Shown here: piece after piece, positions 56,299 through 64,000 of the stretch
How the letters are laid out: each line of letters starts with the position of its first letter
Numbering within the stretch: the stretch's first letter is position 1
Assembly: GCF_000735435.1 (NCBI RefSeq)
Contig: NZ_JMPP01000041.1
Coordinates: forward strand, 116,200 to 180,199
Length of the DNA stretch: 64,000 nt
Reading direction: 5' to 3'
From: Klebsiella planticola ATCC 33531
GTDB lineage: Bacteria > Pseudomonadota > Gammaproteobacteria > Enterobacterales > Enterobacteriaceae
Program-made: the position numbers and the translations under genes
Notes under the pieces: model-generated
What the model was told of the DNA's origin: nothing
Database searches by the model: none
The model's input: only the letters and a program-made list of their open reading frames with translations

Positions 56299-57255
56299 TT
56301 ACTGCCGTGGCTGATTGCCGCTGCGGGAGGATAACGACGCCATCAGCGTGGCCGACGGTACAAAGAACAGGCTACCGGTCACCGGGCGGCTGTAGTCGAG
56401 CAGACGGTCGTAATTGCCAGCCGGGCGGCCGACAAACATGTTTTCCAGCATCTGTTCAATCGGCGCTGGCGAACGGGCGTAGCCGATAAAATAGGTACCA
56501 AACTCCCCCATCCCGGGCTTACCGAACGGCATATTGTCACGCAGGATTTTCACCTCCTCGCCGTTCTCCTCAAGCGTGGTTAACGAGCTGTGCGAACAGG
56601 AGGGTTTCACGTCGGCGTCCAGTTCAATGTTGCTCATTTTTTTGCGGCCGATAATGCGCTCCTGCTGCTCGACGGTCAGGGCGTTCCAGCCGGCCATATC
56701 ATGCAAATACTTCTGAACAATCACATAGCTGCCGCCAGAAAAATCGGCATCTTCATCGCCGATGAGGGTGAAATCCGCCGCCGCCCGCCCCTGCGGGTTC
56801 TCGCTGCCGTCGACGAAGCCAATCATCGCGCGTCGGTCGAAATAGCGAAAGCCGTGGACTTCATCCACTACCGTCACCGCGCTGCCCAGTTTTTCCATCA
56901 GCTGCGCGGCCAGCTCGAAGCTTAGCCCCATATCGTCTGAACGGATGTGCAGTAGCAGATCGCCCGGCGTTGAGACGGCCACGCGTTCGCCGCTGCCGAC
57001 GCTGCGAAACGGATGCAGCTGCTTCGGCACCGGCTGACCAAACAGCTGAGGCCAGATGTCGGCGCCGAAACCGCAGATGCAGGACAACCCGGCCTGGGGC
57101 ATGCGGGTACCGACCGAGCGTACCACGGCGGCAAAATCATCGCACCAGTCGCGAACCCGCGCGAGACTTTCCGCCGAGCGCGCAACCGTGGCGACGATAA
57201 AAATCGCCGTGCGCGGCAGCGGTAAGGTTATAGCCTGAGGTTCATTAATCTGCAT
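56299..57255 (-). CDS. DyP-type haem peroxidase (YfeX-like)
   Basis: 318 residues, ferredoxin-like two-domain fold. The distal GxxDG motif is MIGFVDGSENPQG, the proximal haem His lies in KPSCSHSSL, and NMPFGKPGMGEFGTYFIGYARS closes the C-terminal domain. No signal peptide, so cytoplasmic. It oxidises dyes or porphyrins with hydrogen peroxide; no encapsulin gene is nearby. It may act with katG, osmC and YdeP in stress response, but they are not one operon. Confidence 0.92.
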   Translation of the reverse strand: MQINEPQAITLPLPRTAIFIVATVARSAESLARVRDWCDDFAAVVRSVGTRMPQAGLSCICGFGADIWPQLFGQPVPKQLHPFRSVGSGERVAVSTPGDLLLHIRSDDMGLSFELAAQLMEKLGSAVTVVDEVHGFRYFDRRAMIGFVDGSENPQGRAAADFTLIGDEDADFSGGSYVIVQKYLHDMAGWNALTVEQQERIIGRKKMSNIELDADVKPSCSHSSLTTLEENGEEVKILRDNMPFGKPGMGEFGTYFIGYARSPAPIEQMLENMFVGRPAGNYDRLLDYSRPVTGSLFFVPSATLMASLSSRSGNQPRQ

Positions 57256-57464
57256 GGAGTCCCACCCTATTTGCGAAAATGAAAACGCGCGGCGGATTTA
57301 ACGCTGCGCCGTTGCTGCATATAACCTATAAATAATGAGGGAATGTCAAGAAATAGAAAAAATTAATCGATATGGCGTCGATAAACAGGCTGGGAATATA
57401 AGCGGAGTGGGTATTTTCGCGCTGAATAATGGCCGGGACGGTTTCCGACCAGCGTCGCCGTGGG

Positions 57465-58334
57465 TTAATTGGCCGCCATCCGCCGCATCGCGCAATGATA
57501 GGCGCCGTTGCGCACCGAAGCGCGCAGCACTCTCGCCACGCCGTGGACCGCCAGACGGGCGGTATGCCGTTGTAGAGGGCTCAGCGACAGAGACAGCATC
57601 GCTTGCGCCCAGGGCGGCAGCAGATCAATCCCGGCGCGCATCATCAGATGCCCGACGGGCCGGCTCAACCGACCCGGTAAACGGGTCGTCAGCAGCACGG
57701 TCGCCACCTCCCGCGTGCGGTCATCGCAGCGCAGACGCGGGCGCATATCGTGTAAATACTCCGCAATCTGCTGCGGGGTTACGGGGATATCCCGCGCCCC
57801 CAGACGACGGGCGGTCTCCCCCGCCTCGTGGAAATATTGTTCCTGACGGGCCTGAGTCACTACCGTGCGCTTATAGCGCAGATGTGAAGCCATAAAGCTG
57901 CTGCATTCGGCCACGTGAACCCAGGTGAGCAGCTCCGGATCGCTGGCCGCATAAGGCGTGCCGTCCCTATCCTGCCCGCTGACCCGTAAGTGAATCCCCT
58001 GCACTTTGGCAATCAGGCGCTCGGCGTCGACGGTGGTGCCAAAGGTGGTGGCGGAAATAAACTGGCTGGTGCGCCGCAGGCGGCCAAAGATATCTTCACG
58101 GAAGTTGGAGTGGTCCCAGACGCCAGCCAGCGCCAGCGGATGCAGCATCTGCAAGAGCAGCGCGCTCACGCCGCCGCAGAGCATCGAGGTGAAATCGCCA
58201 TGCACCTGCCAGATGGCTGACTGCGGGCCAAACAGTCCCGGCTCCCCTTTCGGATGTTCAAAGTCGATCTCTTTCAGCGCCATGCCGGTTAAGCCCAGTA
58301 CCTGAGCTTCTATCATTCCACGTATGCGGGTCAT
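57465..58334 (-). CDS. MpaB-like oxygenase (DUF2236)
   Basis: About 289 residues from the ATG at 58334; the frame extends 10 codons upstream. DUF2236 signature: QVHGDFTSMLCGGVSALLLQMLHPLALAGVWDHSNF, with a haem-ligand-type His/Asp. VHVAECSSFMASHLRYKR follows. It belongs to the haem-b latex-oxygenase/mycophenolate MpaB family, but the substrate in enterobacteria is unknown. It stands alone between the DyP and osmC genes. Confidence 0.82.
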   Translation of the reverse strand: MTRIRGMIEAQVLGLTGMALKEIDFEHPKGEPGLFGPQSAIWQVHGDFTSMLCGGVSALLLQMLHPLALAGVWDHSNFREDIFGRLRRTSQFISATTFGTTVDAERLIAKVQGIHLRVSGQDRDGTPYAASDPELLTWVHVAECSSFMASHLRYKRTVVTQARQEQYFHEAGETARRLGARDIPVTPQQIAEYLHDMRPRLRCDDRTREVATVLLTTRLPGRLSRPVGHLMMRAGIDLLPPWAQAMLSLSLSPLQRHTARLAVHGVARVLRASVRNGAYHCAMRRMAAN

Positions 58335-58461
58335 TGCTGTGCCTGATTCTGTCCGTGACAGCAAAACATACCATTATTCGGCGCCGGACTCATGTGCCAG
58401 AGGTGACTTTATCGCTATAAACGGCGGATGGGAGTGCCCGTCGTTAACGGGCACCGGACGA

Positions 58462-58893
58462 TCAAGGATTAAGCTGATAATCGAGGCTAATATCGGCTTT
58501 TAACACCTGCGAAACCGGGCAACCGGCTTTGGCTTTCTGAATGATGCCGTCAAAGACATCGGCATCGATGCCCGGAAGCACAATCTGACTCTGCAATGCC
58601 ACTTTGGTGATCGCAAACCCGCCGCCGGATTTGTCCAGAGTGACAACGGCCACCGTATCAATCGACGTTGCCGTGTAGCCCTCTTCGCTGAGCATCAGCG
58701 ACAGCGCCATGGAAAAGCAGGCGGCGTGGGCGGCGCCGATCAGCTCTTCCGGGTTGGTGCCCTTCACCCCTTCAAAACGGGTATTGAAACCGTAGGGCTG
58801 CTGGCTCAGCGCCCCGCTCTCCGTCGAAACCGTCCCCTTACCGCTTTTGAGATCGCCTTCCCAGTGCGCCTGACCTTTCTTATGGATTGCCAT
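58462..58893 (-). CDS. osmC: Organic hydroperoxide resistance protein OsmC
   Basis: 143 residues from the ATG at 58893, the exact length of E. coli OsmC. The catalytic cysteines fall at the same positions, Cys59 (HAACFSMALS) and Cys125 (KAGCPVSQVL). It reduces organic hydroperoxides in the cytoplasm. It is usually osmotically and stress induced. Confidence 0.95.
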   Translation of the reverse strand: MAIHKKGQAHWEGDLKSGKGTVSTESGALSQQPYGFNTRFEGVKGTNPEELIGAAHAACFSMALSLMLSEEGYTATSIDTVAVVTLDKSGGGFAITKVALQSQIVLPGIDADVFDGIIQKAKAGCPVSQVLKADISLDYQLNP

Positions 58894-59114
58894 GTAATCG
58901 CTCCTGTTGGTATGTCGAACCCAGAGTATAGATGGTGAGGCGCCTTTCGGCGGTGGATTAGGAAAATCCCCTATAAAACAAAAAATTATCAGACGGCGTC
59001 GCCTGTCGTTATTTTTAACACGAAAATGACAATGATTAACATTCGCGCAACAGATCACATTTTCATCATCGCGGCATAGCGAATTTTTTCCGCTCATCTA
59101 CTATCACTCCATAA

Positions 59115-59143
59115 CACGATATATCGTGATAAAAGATATATCT
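59115..59143. promoter_or_regulatory. Tandem GATATATC palindromes before the aromatic cluster
   Basis: CACGATATATCGTG (59115-59128, perfect) and AGATATATCT (59134-59143) have centres 17 bp apart and share the core GATATATC. They lie about 90-120 bp before the dioxygenase start. They are likely a two-site operator for a regulator encoded outside the window, but this is not tested. Confidence 0.55.
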
Positions 59144-59233
59144 CAATTGAGCTTTGTCATGATCAGAACAGACGGCCGCAGAGCCGCCACGTATCCGATA
59201 CCTGTAGCGATGACTGAAAGAGAGAACCCTACA

Positions 59234-60247
59234 ATGCAACAAATCAATGAGATAGTCGGCCAGCCTCCTTTTAACGTGACCCGGGCCAGCCATGTCGTCC
59301 TGAACGTACGGGACCTCGAGGCAAGCAAACATTTCTATCGCGAACTGGTGGGCCTGATCGTCAGCGACGAAGATGCCTCCACCGTCTGGCTGCGAGGTCT
59401 GGAAGAGCGCGGTCACCACAGTCTGGTGCTACGTAAAAGCGCACAGCCTGGCTGCGCACGCATCGGTATGCGGGTCCACAGTGAAGACGACGTCAAACGG
59501 GCACGGGATTATTTCGCCACCCAGGGAGCGAACGCCGAACTGGTGGAGGTCCCCTGGCAGGGTCTGACGCTGCACGTCAGCGACAGCATCGGCGTGCCGC
59601 TGGAGTTCTGCGCGACCATGGAACCGCGCGAAAGAATGTTTAAACAGTACCATCGCTATCGCGGCGCCTGCGCTCAGCGTCTCGATCATTACCAGCTGCA
59701 GGCCAGTAACGTGCGCACCGCTTTTGACTTCTATCAGCGGCTGGGATTTCGCACCAGTGAATACACCTGGTCTGAACTGGACGGAGAAGAGCAGCTGTGG
59801 GGCGTGTGGATGCAGCGCAAAGGCAATCCTCACGATATCGTTTTTACAAACGGCGTCGGTCCGCGTCTGCACCACTTCGCCTATACCATCCCGGATACTA
59901 ACGACATGATTCGCGCCTGCGATGTCGCCGGAGCCCTGGGCTATGCGCCACAGCTGGAACGAGGCCCCGGACGCCACGGCATCAGCGGCGCGCTGTTTAT
60001 CTATTTCCGCGATCCGGACGGTCATCGCATCGAATTGTTCAACACCCATTACCAGCATATCGATCCCGAACCTGCCGTCGGTTGGGATCTTGCCGATCCG
60101 AAACGGGCCGATCAGTGGGGGCTGCCGGCACAAAATAAGTGGTTTACCGAAGCCACCCCCTTCGTCGGCGTGACGCCGCAGCCGCCCGCGCTGCGGGTCG
60201 ATCCGCCGGACCTGGAACGCTTCCTGGCCATGGCGAACGACGCCTGA
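59234..60247 (+). CDS. Extradiol ring-cleavage dioxygenase (homoprotocatechuate 2,3-dioxygenase type)
   Basis: About 337 residues from the ATG at 59234; upstream in-frame ATGs lack ribosome binding sites. Two VOC domains (about 15-130 and 145-270). Iron ligands are His152 (LDHYQL), His214 (LHHFAY) and Glu267 (RIELF). Residues His200, Arg243, His248 and Tyr257 match, by recalled numbering, the second sphere of the Brevibacterium fuscum homoprotocatechuate enzyme. Where that enzyme has Asn after the first His ligand, this one has Gln. Class I, so not the class III HpaD of E. coli. The substrate is inferred to be a catechol. Confidence 0.85.
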   Translation: MQQINEIVGQPPFNVTRASHVVLNVRDLEASKHFYRELVGLIVSDEDASTVWLRGLEERGHHSLVLRKSAQPGCARIGMRVHSEDDVKRARDYFATQGANAELVEVPWQGLTLHVSDSIGVPLEFCATMEPRERMFKQYHRYRGACAQRLDHYQLQASNVRTAFDFYQRLGFRTSEYTWSELDGEEQLWGVWMQRKGNPHDIVFTNGVGPRLHHFAYTIPDTNDMIRACDVAGALGYAPQLERGPGRHGISGALFIYFRDPDGHRIELFNTHYQHIDPEPAVGWDLADPKRADQWGLPAQNKWFTEATPFVGVTPQPPALRVDPPDLERFLAMANDA

Positions 60248-60335
60248 TATTGCACATCGTTACGCGCTGTACCTCATCGCCCCCGGTACCGGCTACGGTC
60301 CGCGAGCAAATTTAACAGCATTCAGGAGTACGATT

Positions 60336-61571
60336 GTGGCTACATTTTTACAAAATGCTTACCTCAGAATTCTGGTGACCTACGCCCTTGGCGTCATGGC
60401 GGCGATGACCGTCAGTGAAGCGGTTACCGAACTGGGGGCCATTGCCAGAGATTTTCATATTACCGGCCACGGCCAGGTGGGACTGGTGATGTCACTCCCT
60501 TCGTTGATGGTTGCCCTCGGCGCGCTGCTGGCCGGATATACCGTCGACCGCATCGGCGATCGGGTGGTGCTGCTGATTGGCGCGATAATCATCGTCTCTG
60601 GCGATCTGCTGGTGATTGCCGCGCCAACCTTTAAGCTACTGCTCATCTGCCGCGCCATTACCGGCGTGGGCTATGTTCTGACGGCCGTCGCCGCCGTCAC
60701 CCTGCTTATTCGCATCACCACCGGTAAGCAGCGCACGATGGCGATGGCGCTGTGGTCGACCTTTGTTCCCGCCAGTTTTTTGCTGCCGTTCCTGTCGGCC
60801 GGTCTCGCCGACCACTTTGCCGACTGGCGGGCGGCATTCCTCGCCCACTCCGTATTGACTCTGCTGCTGGTGGTACTGGCGCAGCTGTGCCTGCCGCGGC
60901 GGAGCGCGGAGGAAAAAGTCATGTTCTCCCGCACCCGTGGCCTGCGTGACGTGCTGAAAAGCCCGCTACCGTGGCTGCTCGGTATCTCCTTCGGCGCCGA
61001 TGCTTTTCTGCAAACCGGCGTCATCACCACCCTCGCCCCATGGCTGGCAAAAAGCTACGGCGTGGATGCGCTGGTGGTTTCGCGCTGGAACGTGGTGGCG
61101 ATGGTCTGTAACGGCATTGGCTGTCTGATGGTGGGCGCCCTGCTCAACCGCGGCGTCAGGGCGACATGGATCGGGGCCTCAGGCATCGTCCTCACCGGGA
61201 TTCCCGCGCTGGTTATTTTTAGCCTGCAAATAGGGCTGTGGCCGTCACTTGTTGCGTCGTGGATCTTCACCTTCGGCAGCGGATTGCTGGTGGGAATGTG
61301 GGCGCTGGCTCCGATCGTCGCTCCCTCTCGTGACAGCATCGGCGCCACCAGCGGGCTGATCACCCAACTGACGCTGATTGGCGTCTTTCTTGGACCGCCG
61401 CTGTTTTTCCATGCATTGCAAAACCACACCGGCCACTCGCTCTCTCTGCTGGTGCTGGCGGGGCTGGCGGTCTGTCTGGTCGGTATTCCAGTCTGGCTAC
61501 GGGATCCGAACCATAAACCGGCGGTTGAACAGCGCGCCCCGGACGGCGCAGCATCAACAAATCGTCCGTGA
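60336..61571 (+). CDS. MFS transporter of the aromatic cluster
   Basis: 411 residues with about 12 membrane segments, GTG start with AGGAG 8 bp upstream. The loop-2/3 motif is LLAGYTVDRIGDRVVLLIGAI. The acidic residues in helix 1 and the IVRA-like loop place it with drug/aromatic-acid MFS carriers. It sits between the dioxygenase and the monooxygenase, 88 bp and 54 bp apart, and probably imports the aromatic substrate. Confidence 0.85.
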   Translation: MATFLQNAYLRILVTYALGVMAAMTVSEAVTELGAIARDFHITGHGQVGLVMSLPSLMVALGALLAGYTVDRIGDRVVLLIGAIIIVSGDLLVIAAPTFKLLLICRAITGVGYVLTAVAAVTLLIRITTGKQRTMAMALWSTFVPASFLLPFLSAGLADHFADWRAAFLAHSVLTLLLVVLAQLCLPRRSAEEKVMFSRTRGLRDVLKSPLPWLLGISFGADAFLQTGVITTLAPWLAKSYGVDALVVSRWNVVAMVCNGIGCLMVGALLNRGVRATWIGASGIVLTGIPALVIFSLQIGLWPSLVASWIFTFGSGLLVGMWALAPIVAPSRDSIGATSGLITQLTLIGVFLGPPLFFHALQNHTGHSLSLLVLAGLAVCLVGIPVWLRDPNHKPAVEQRAPDGAASTNRP

Positions 61572-61625
61572 ACTAAGCATGACAGGCTATCGGGCCTGCC
61601 GATAAAACAATCTGAGGAAGTCATT

Positions 61626-62915
61626 ATGTTGGATATCGTCATTATTGGTGCCGGTCCGGCAGGGCTGGCTGCGGCCCTGCGACTGCACCAGCAGGGATTT
61701 AAACCACGTTTATTCGAAGCCGTTCAGGAAATTAAGCCGCTTGGCGTCGGGGTAGATATCAAACCTTACGCGGTGAAAGAGCTGACCGAACTCGGTCTGT
61801 ACGACGCCTTCTGCGAGATCTCCGTCGAAGCGCAGGAATCTATTTTTTATACCGGCTACGGCCAGCAGATTTTCGCCGAACAGTGCGGCCGTCACATGGG
61901 CTATGAACATGACCAGCGCTTCGTACATCGCGGTCATCTGCAAATGATGCTCTACCGTGCCGTTCAGGAGCGTTTGGGTCCCGATGCCATCACCCTCGGC
62001 TGTCGCTGCCTGAGCGTCAGCCAGGACGATCATGGGGTAACCGTCACGTTTGATAACAGCCTGAACCCGGCGGCCCCGCAGCAGGTACGGGCCGACGTGA
62101 TGGTTGGCGTTGACGGCATTCGCTCCGTGGTGCGCAGTCAGCTGCTCCCGGCCTCTCAGCGTAGTCACTTTTCCGGCCTGACGCTGTATCGCGGCGTCAC
62201 CGTAATGCCGCCGATCAAAACCGGCGGCTCGATTTTGCACATCGGCGATCCGATTCGTCAGGGCACCCTGATCGTCTACCCCATCCAGGACAACGTCGAT
62301 GGCCAGGGAAATCAGCTGGTCAACTGGGTGATTGAGCAGGCCGAAAAACCGCAAAGCGAAGAGGACTGGAATCAGGAAACCGGCGTCAAAGAGATTGAGC
62401 ATGTTTTCGATGATTGCCAGCTCGGTTTCCTGGATGTCAGCGACATGATCCGCCGCGCCCGCGAATGCTATCTCTTCCCGCTGATCGATCACGATCCGCT
62501 CGAACGGTGGTCTTTTGGCCGTATCACCCTGTTGGGCGACGCCGCGCACGCCATGTATCCGCGCGGCGGCAACAGCGTTTGTCAGGCCTTTGTCGACGCC
62601 CGCGTGCTGGCTGAGAAGCTCAGCACAGTGGCCGATCCGGTTGCGGCGCTGCGGGCCTACGAGGAAGAACGACGCGAGAAGGTGAACTGGCTGGTGCTGG
62701 CTTCACGCGGCGAAGGCCCTGAGGTGGTGCGCCGGATTGTCGAAGAGCGCAGCGGCGGGAAACCGTTCGACGATATCGAGGCCATTTTCCCCCACGAAGA
62801 GGCGCTGGCTATCTTCAGCGAATACCACGCCAAAGCCGGGATGCGGATTCCCGGAAATAAGGAGAGCGTAGCGCCCGGTAAATATAAGTCCGTTTTTGCC
62901 ACCGAACAGAAATAG
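61626..62915 (+). CDS. FAD-dependent monooxygenase
   Basis: 429 residues, ATG with TGAGGAAG upstream. The N-terminal Rossmann GxGxxG is IVIIGAGPAGLAAALRLHQQG, then VGVDGIRSVVRSQL and the ribityl-binding GDAAHAMYPRGGNSVCQAFVDARVL. It is a single-component flavoprotein aromatic hydroxylase of the salicylate/4-hydroxybenzoate class. It probably makes the catechol cleaved by the dioxygenase. Confidence 0.9.
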   Translation: MLDIVIIGAGPAGLAAALRLHQQGFKPRLFEAVQEIKPLGVGVDIKPYAVKELTELGLYDAFCEISVEAQESIFYTGYGQQIFAEQCGRHMGYEHDQRFVHRGHLQMMLYRAVQERLGPDAITLGCRCLSVSQDDHGVTVTFDNSLNPAAPQQVRADVMVGVDGIRSVVRSQLLPASQRSHFSGLTLYRGVTVMPPIKTGGSILHIGDPIRQGTLIVYPIQDNVDGQGNQLVNWVIEQAEKPQSEEDWNQETGVKEIEHVFDDCQLGFLDVSDMIRRARECYLFPLIDHDPLERWSFGRITLLGDAAHAMYPRGGNSVCQAFVDARVLAEKLSTVADPVAALRAYEEERREKVNWLVLASRGEGPEVVRRIVEERSGGKPFDDIEAIFPHEEALAIFSEYHAKAGMRIPGNKESVAPGKYKSVFATEQK

Positions 62916-62960
62916 CCCCACACAAACCAACATGACACCAAAAACAAAAGGAAAGAACGC

Positions 62961-64000
62961 ATGAGTAAAATTATCGATGCCAACATGCACTGGCTGCCAG
63001 GCGACCTGTTCTCTGACGCCAAACTGTTGAATGCATTTCTGGATTGCGTGCCGAAACAGTACGGGGTCCACACCCGGGTGGAGCAGATTGAAGGCAAACC
63101 GCTGCGCCAGCTGATCATCGAACAGCCGAAAGGCTATGTGAACCTCAACTACGCCGAAGGTCAGTACACGCTGGAAAGCCAGCTGGCAGACATGGAAAAA
63201 GCCGGCGTCGACCACGCCATTTTCCGTCTTCCGGTATGGCAGGAATGGCTGGATCTGGAGACCTGCAAAAAGGTCAACGACCGCATGGCCGAATACGTTA
63301 AGCGCAGCGGCGGAAAAATGTCGGCGCTGGCGGTCGTTCCGCCGTGGGGAACCGAAGAGTGTCTGCGCGAAGTCGACCGCTGCCTGAATCAGCTCGGCTT
63401 CCGCGGCGCGCAGATTGTCGCCCATTACGGGCAGATCTATCTCGACGATCCGGCCTTCCGCCCTTACCTCAACTACCTGAACTCGCTGGAAGTTCCGGTT
63501 GTGGTTCACCATACGCCGCTGCCGGTGGATTTTAACTCCGTGCTGCCGTACACCAACCAGCGCCGCCAGTTCGGGCGCTGCATCGACCAGGCCACCGCCG
63601 TCGGACGCGAGTTGTTCAGCGGCATGTTTGACGAGCTGCCGAACCTGCGCTTTATCCACTCCATGCTGGGCGGCGCGTTTTACGCCTTCGCCGATATGCT
63701 GGTACCGCCGCAGCATCAGTTCAACGATGCGGTCGACCGTTTCCAGACCGGCACCGGCAATCTGCGCGCGCAGTTAAGCAACAACATCTTCTTCGATACT
63801 TCCGGCGCGCCGCAATGGGGTAAAGCTCAGCTGGAGGCCGCGGTGAAGGTGATCGGCGGGAAAAATATTCTCTACGGTAGCTCCTACCCGATTCGCAAGG
63901 ACTGGTTCTTCCAGGGGGTGGACACCATTCAGAGTCTGGATATTTCAGCGGAAGATAAGGCCAATATTCTCGGCGGCAACGCCGCACGGATGTTCCATCT
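62961..64000 (+). CDS. Amidohydrolase-2 (ACMSD-like) family protein, 3' end beyond window
   Basis: At least 346 residues are visible; the stop is past the window. AAAAGGAAAG precedes the ATG. A TIM-barrel amidohydrolase like ACMSD/LigW decarboxylases or hydrolases, with VVVHHTPL (His183-184) and RFIHSMLGGAF (His233). The usual first HxH is NMH (Asn8-Met-His10) and the usual GSDYP is GSSYP (Ser308). Two of the classical metal ligands are thus replaced. It probably processes the ring-cleavage product; function inferred from context. Confidence 0.8.
   Translation, partial: MSKIIDANMHWLPGDLFSDAKLLNAFLDCVPKQYGVHTRVEQIEGKPLRQLIIEQPKGYVNLNYAEGQYTLESQLADMEKAGVDHAIFRLPVWQEWLDLETCKKVNDRMAEYVKRSGGKMSALAVVPPWGTEECLREVDRCLNQLGFRGAQIVAHYGQIYLDDPAFRPYLNYLNSLEVPVVVHHTPLPVDFNSVLPYTNQRRQFGRCIDQATAVGRELFSGMFDELPNLRFIHSMLGGAFYAFADMLVPPQHQFNDAVDRFQTGTGNLRAQLSNNIFFDTSGAPQWGKAQLEAAVKVIGGKNILYGSSYPIRKDWFFQGVDTIQSLDISAEDKANILGGNAARMFH

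Overview
The window looks like chromosomal DNA of a Klebsiella-type member of the Enterobacterales. The DNA is GC-rich. The DigH, HipBA, OsmC, KatG, YneE/bestrophin and YdeP-like proteins are all of enterobacterial type, and an ERIC repeat is present. No phage genes, insertion sequences, CRISPR array, tRNA or rRNA were seen. Most genes are intact metabolic, transport and envelope genes of the accessory genome.

Layout. 0-3.3 kb: FGGY sugar kinase, DeoR regulator, beta-hydroxyacid dehydrogenase. 3.5-8.6 kb: a five-gene branched-chain-amino-acid-type ABC importer (SBP-LivH-LivM-LivG-LivF order) with a sigma-54 promoter and an upstream NtrC-like site. 9.2-12.3 kb: digH, then convergent hipBA with four HipB-type operators. 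12.4-13.4 kb: ECF sigma factor and a small membrane protein. 13.5-20.0 kb: an envelope block (three outer-membrane barrels, a DUF4056 protein) plus a diguanylate cyclase and a methyltransferase. 20.3-23.6 kb: TPP riboswitch and tenA-thiZ-thiX-thiY for pyrimidine salvage. 23.8-26.9 kb: dat-ddc for 1,3-diaminopropane. 27.0-30.7 kb: a truncated hydrolase, a glutamine amidotransferase and an accessory PBP2.

30.8-40.8 kb is the most striking unit. A minus-strand operon encodes an ABC importer, two DUF1989 proteins, a biotin-dependent urea-carboxylase-type enzyme and allophanate hydrolase. It is preceded by a clear guanidine-I (ykkC) riboswitch with a terminator, a near-consensus sigma-54 promoter and an NtrC-like site. 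This makes it a guanidine (not primarily urea) assimilation operon that responds to both guanidine and nitrogen limitation. A 32-codon open reading frame with a strong ribosome binding site lies inside the operon and would be missed by normal gene calling.

41-64 kb: katG, a ZapE/AFG1-like ATPase, a TonB-dependent receptor with a periplasmic binding protein, an MFS transporter, LysR and AraC regulators, a LysE exporter, a YdeP-like molybdopterin oxidoreductase, a bestrophin channel, a DyP peroxidase, an MpaB-like oxygenase and osmC. Last comes the start of an aromatic-compound cluster (extradiol dioxygenase, MFS, FAD monooxygenase, ACMSD-like amidohydrolase cut by the window end). A perfect 13-bp palindrome of the form GTGACA-N-TGTCAC occurs four times, three of them just after operon ends.
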